From assembly GCA_013365325.1 (NCBI GenBank), contig JABVXV010000122.1:62001-126000 (forward strand): a stretch of DNA of 64,000 nt, written 5' to 3'. Shown in pieces: positions 63,924 through 64,000 of the stretch. Both the position numbers and the translations under genes were made by a program. This stretch comes from Dipetalonema caudispina. Taxonomy: Eukaryota > Nematoda > Chromadorea > Rhabditida > Onchocercidae. The notes under the pieces are model-generated. The model saw only the letters and a program-made list of their open reading frames with translations. It did no database searches and had not been told where the DNA came from. Each line of letters begins with the position of its first letter. The first letter of the stretch is position 1.

Positions 63924-64000
63924 CTAAAAATTTTTAAATCTTTTCATGCTTTAATTTAATCATGAATTATTAACTTTTCGACCAAATTCAATTCATGCGT

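Overview
The window is nuclear DNA of an animal with small exons, short AT-rich introns (mostly GT...TTTCAG or TTTAG), long T/A homopolymer tracts and no bacterial-style operons. Every gene I could name has its best remembered counterpart in nematodes or other animals. The AT-rich style, compact introns and poly-T intergenic DNA suggest a parasitic roundworm, probably filarial/spirurid; that species-level guess is inference only.

Layout: a CHK1 checkpoint kinase on the minus strand (901-5981). Then 8.3 kb of repeat-rich intergenic DNA with an 87-bp satellite and an assembly gap. A BAG2/UNC-23 chaperone regulator on plus (14.4-16.6 kb). A WDR20 orthologue on plus (20.7-27.5 kb). A Bora/SPAT-1 orthologue on minus (29.6-32.7 kb). 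Divergent from it, a SNX5/SNX6 sorting nexin on plus (34.5-43.4 kb, with a 4.1-kb intron). An OSR1/SPAK (GCK-3) kinase on plus (46.1-49.7 kb). A Ser-rich protein with a probable SERTA motif on plus (52.7-54.1 kb). A second, strongly diverged OSR1/SPAK-like kinase on minus (56.0-61.9 kb). Finally the 3' end of COQ6 on minus, running off the right edge.

The most interesting structure is the pair of OSR1/SPAK-type genes in inverted orientation about 6 kb apart. Both resolve into ten exons that correspond one to one with every intron in phase 0. The minus-strand copy has HGD instead of HRD, lacks the recognisable WNK S-motif, has an eroded CCT domain and carries an 81-bp duplication at the N-terminal edge of the kinase domain. 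Other points worth a second look are three apparent GC-AG introns in chk-1 and wdr-20, one chk-1 3' splice site where no AG fits, a perfect CLEAR-type E-box palindrome upstream of the SERTA-like gene, and an in-phase cryptic exon in the sorting nexin.

Functionally the neighbourhood holds two G2/M regulators (CHK1 and Bora), a deubiquitinase cofactor (WDR20), a chaperone regulator, an endosomal coat protein, osmotic/ion-transport kinases and a ubiquinone biosynthesis enzyme. I see no sign that they form a pathway; it looks like ordinary gene order plus one local duplication. Exon boundaries were set by eye from splice consensus, phase and family alignment from memory, and need RNA evidence.
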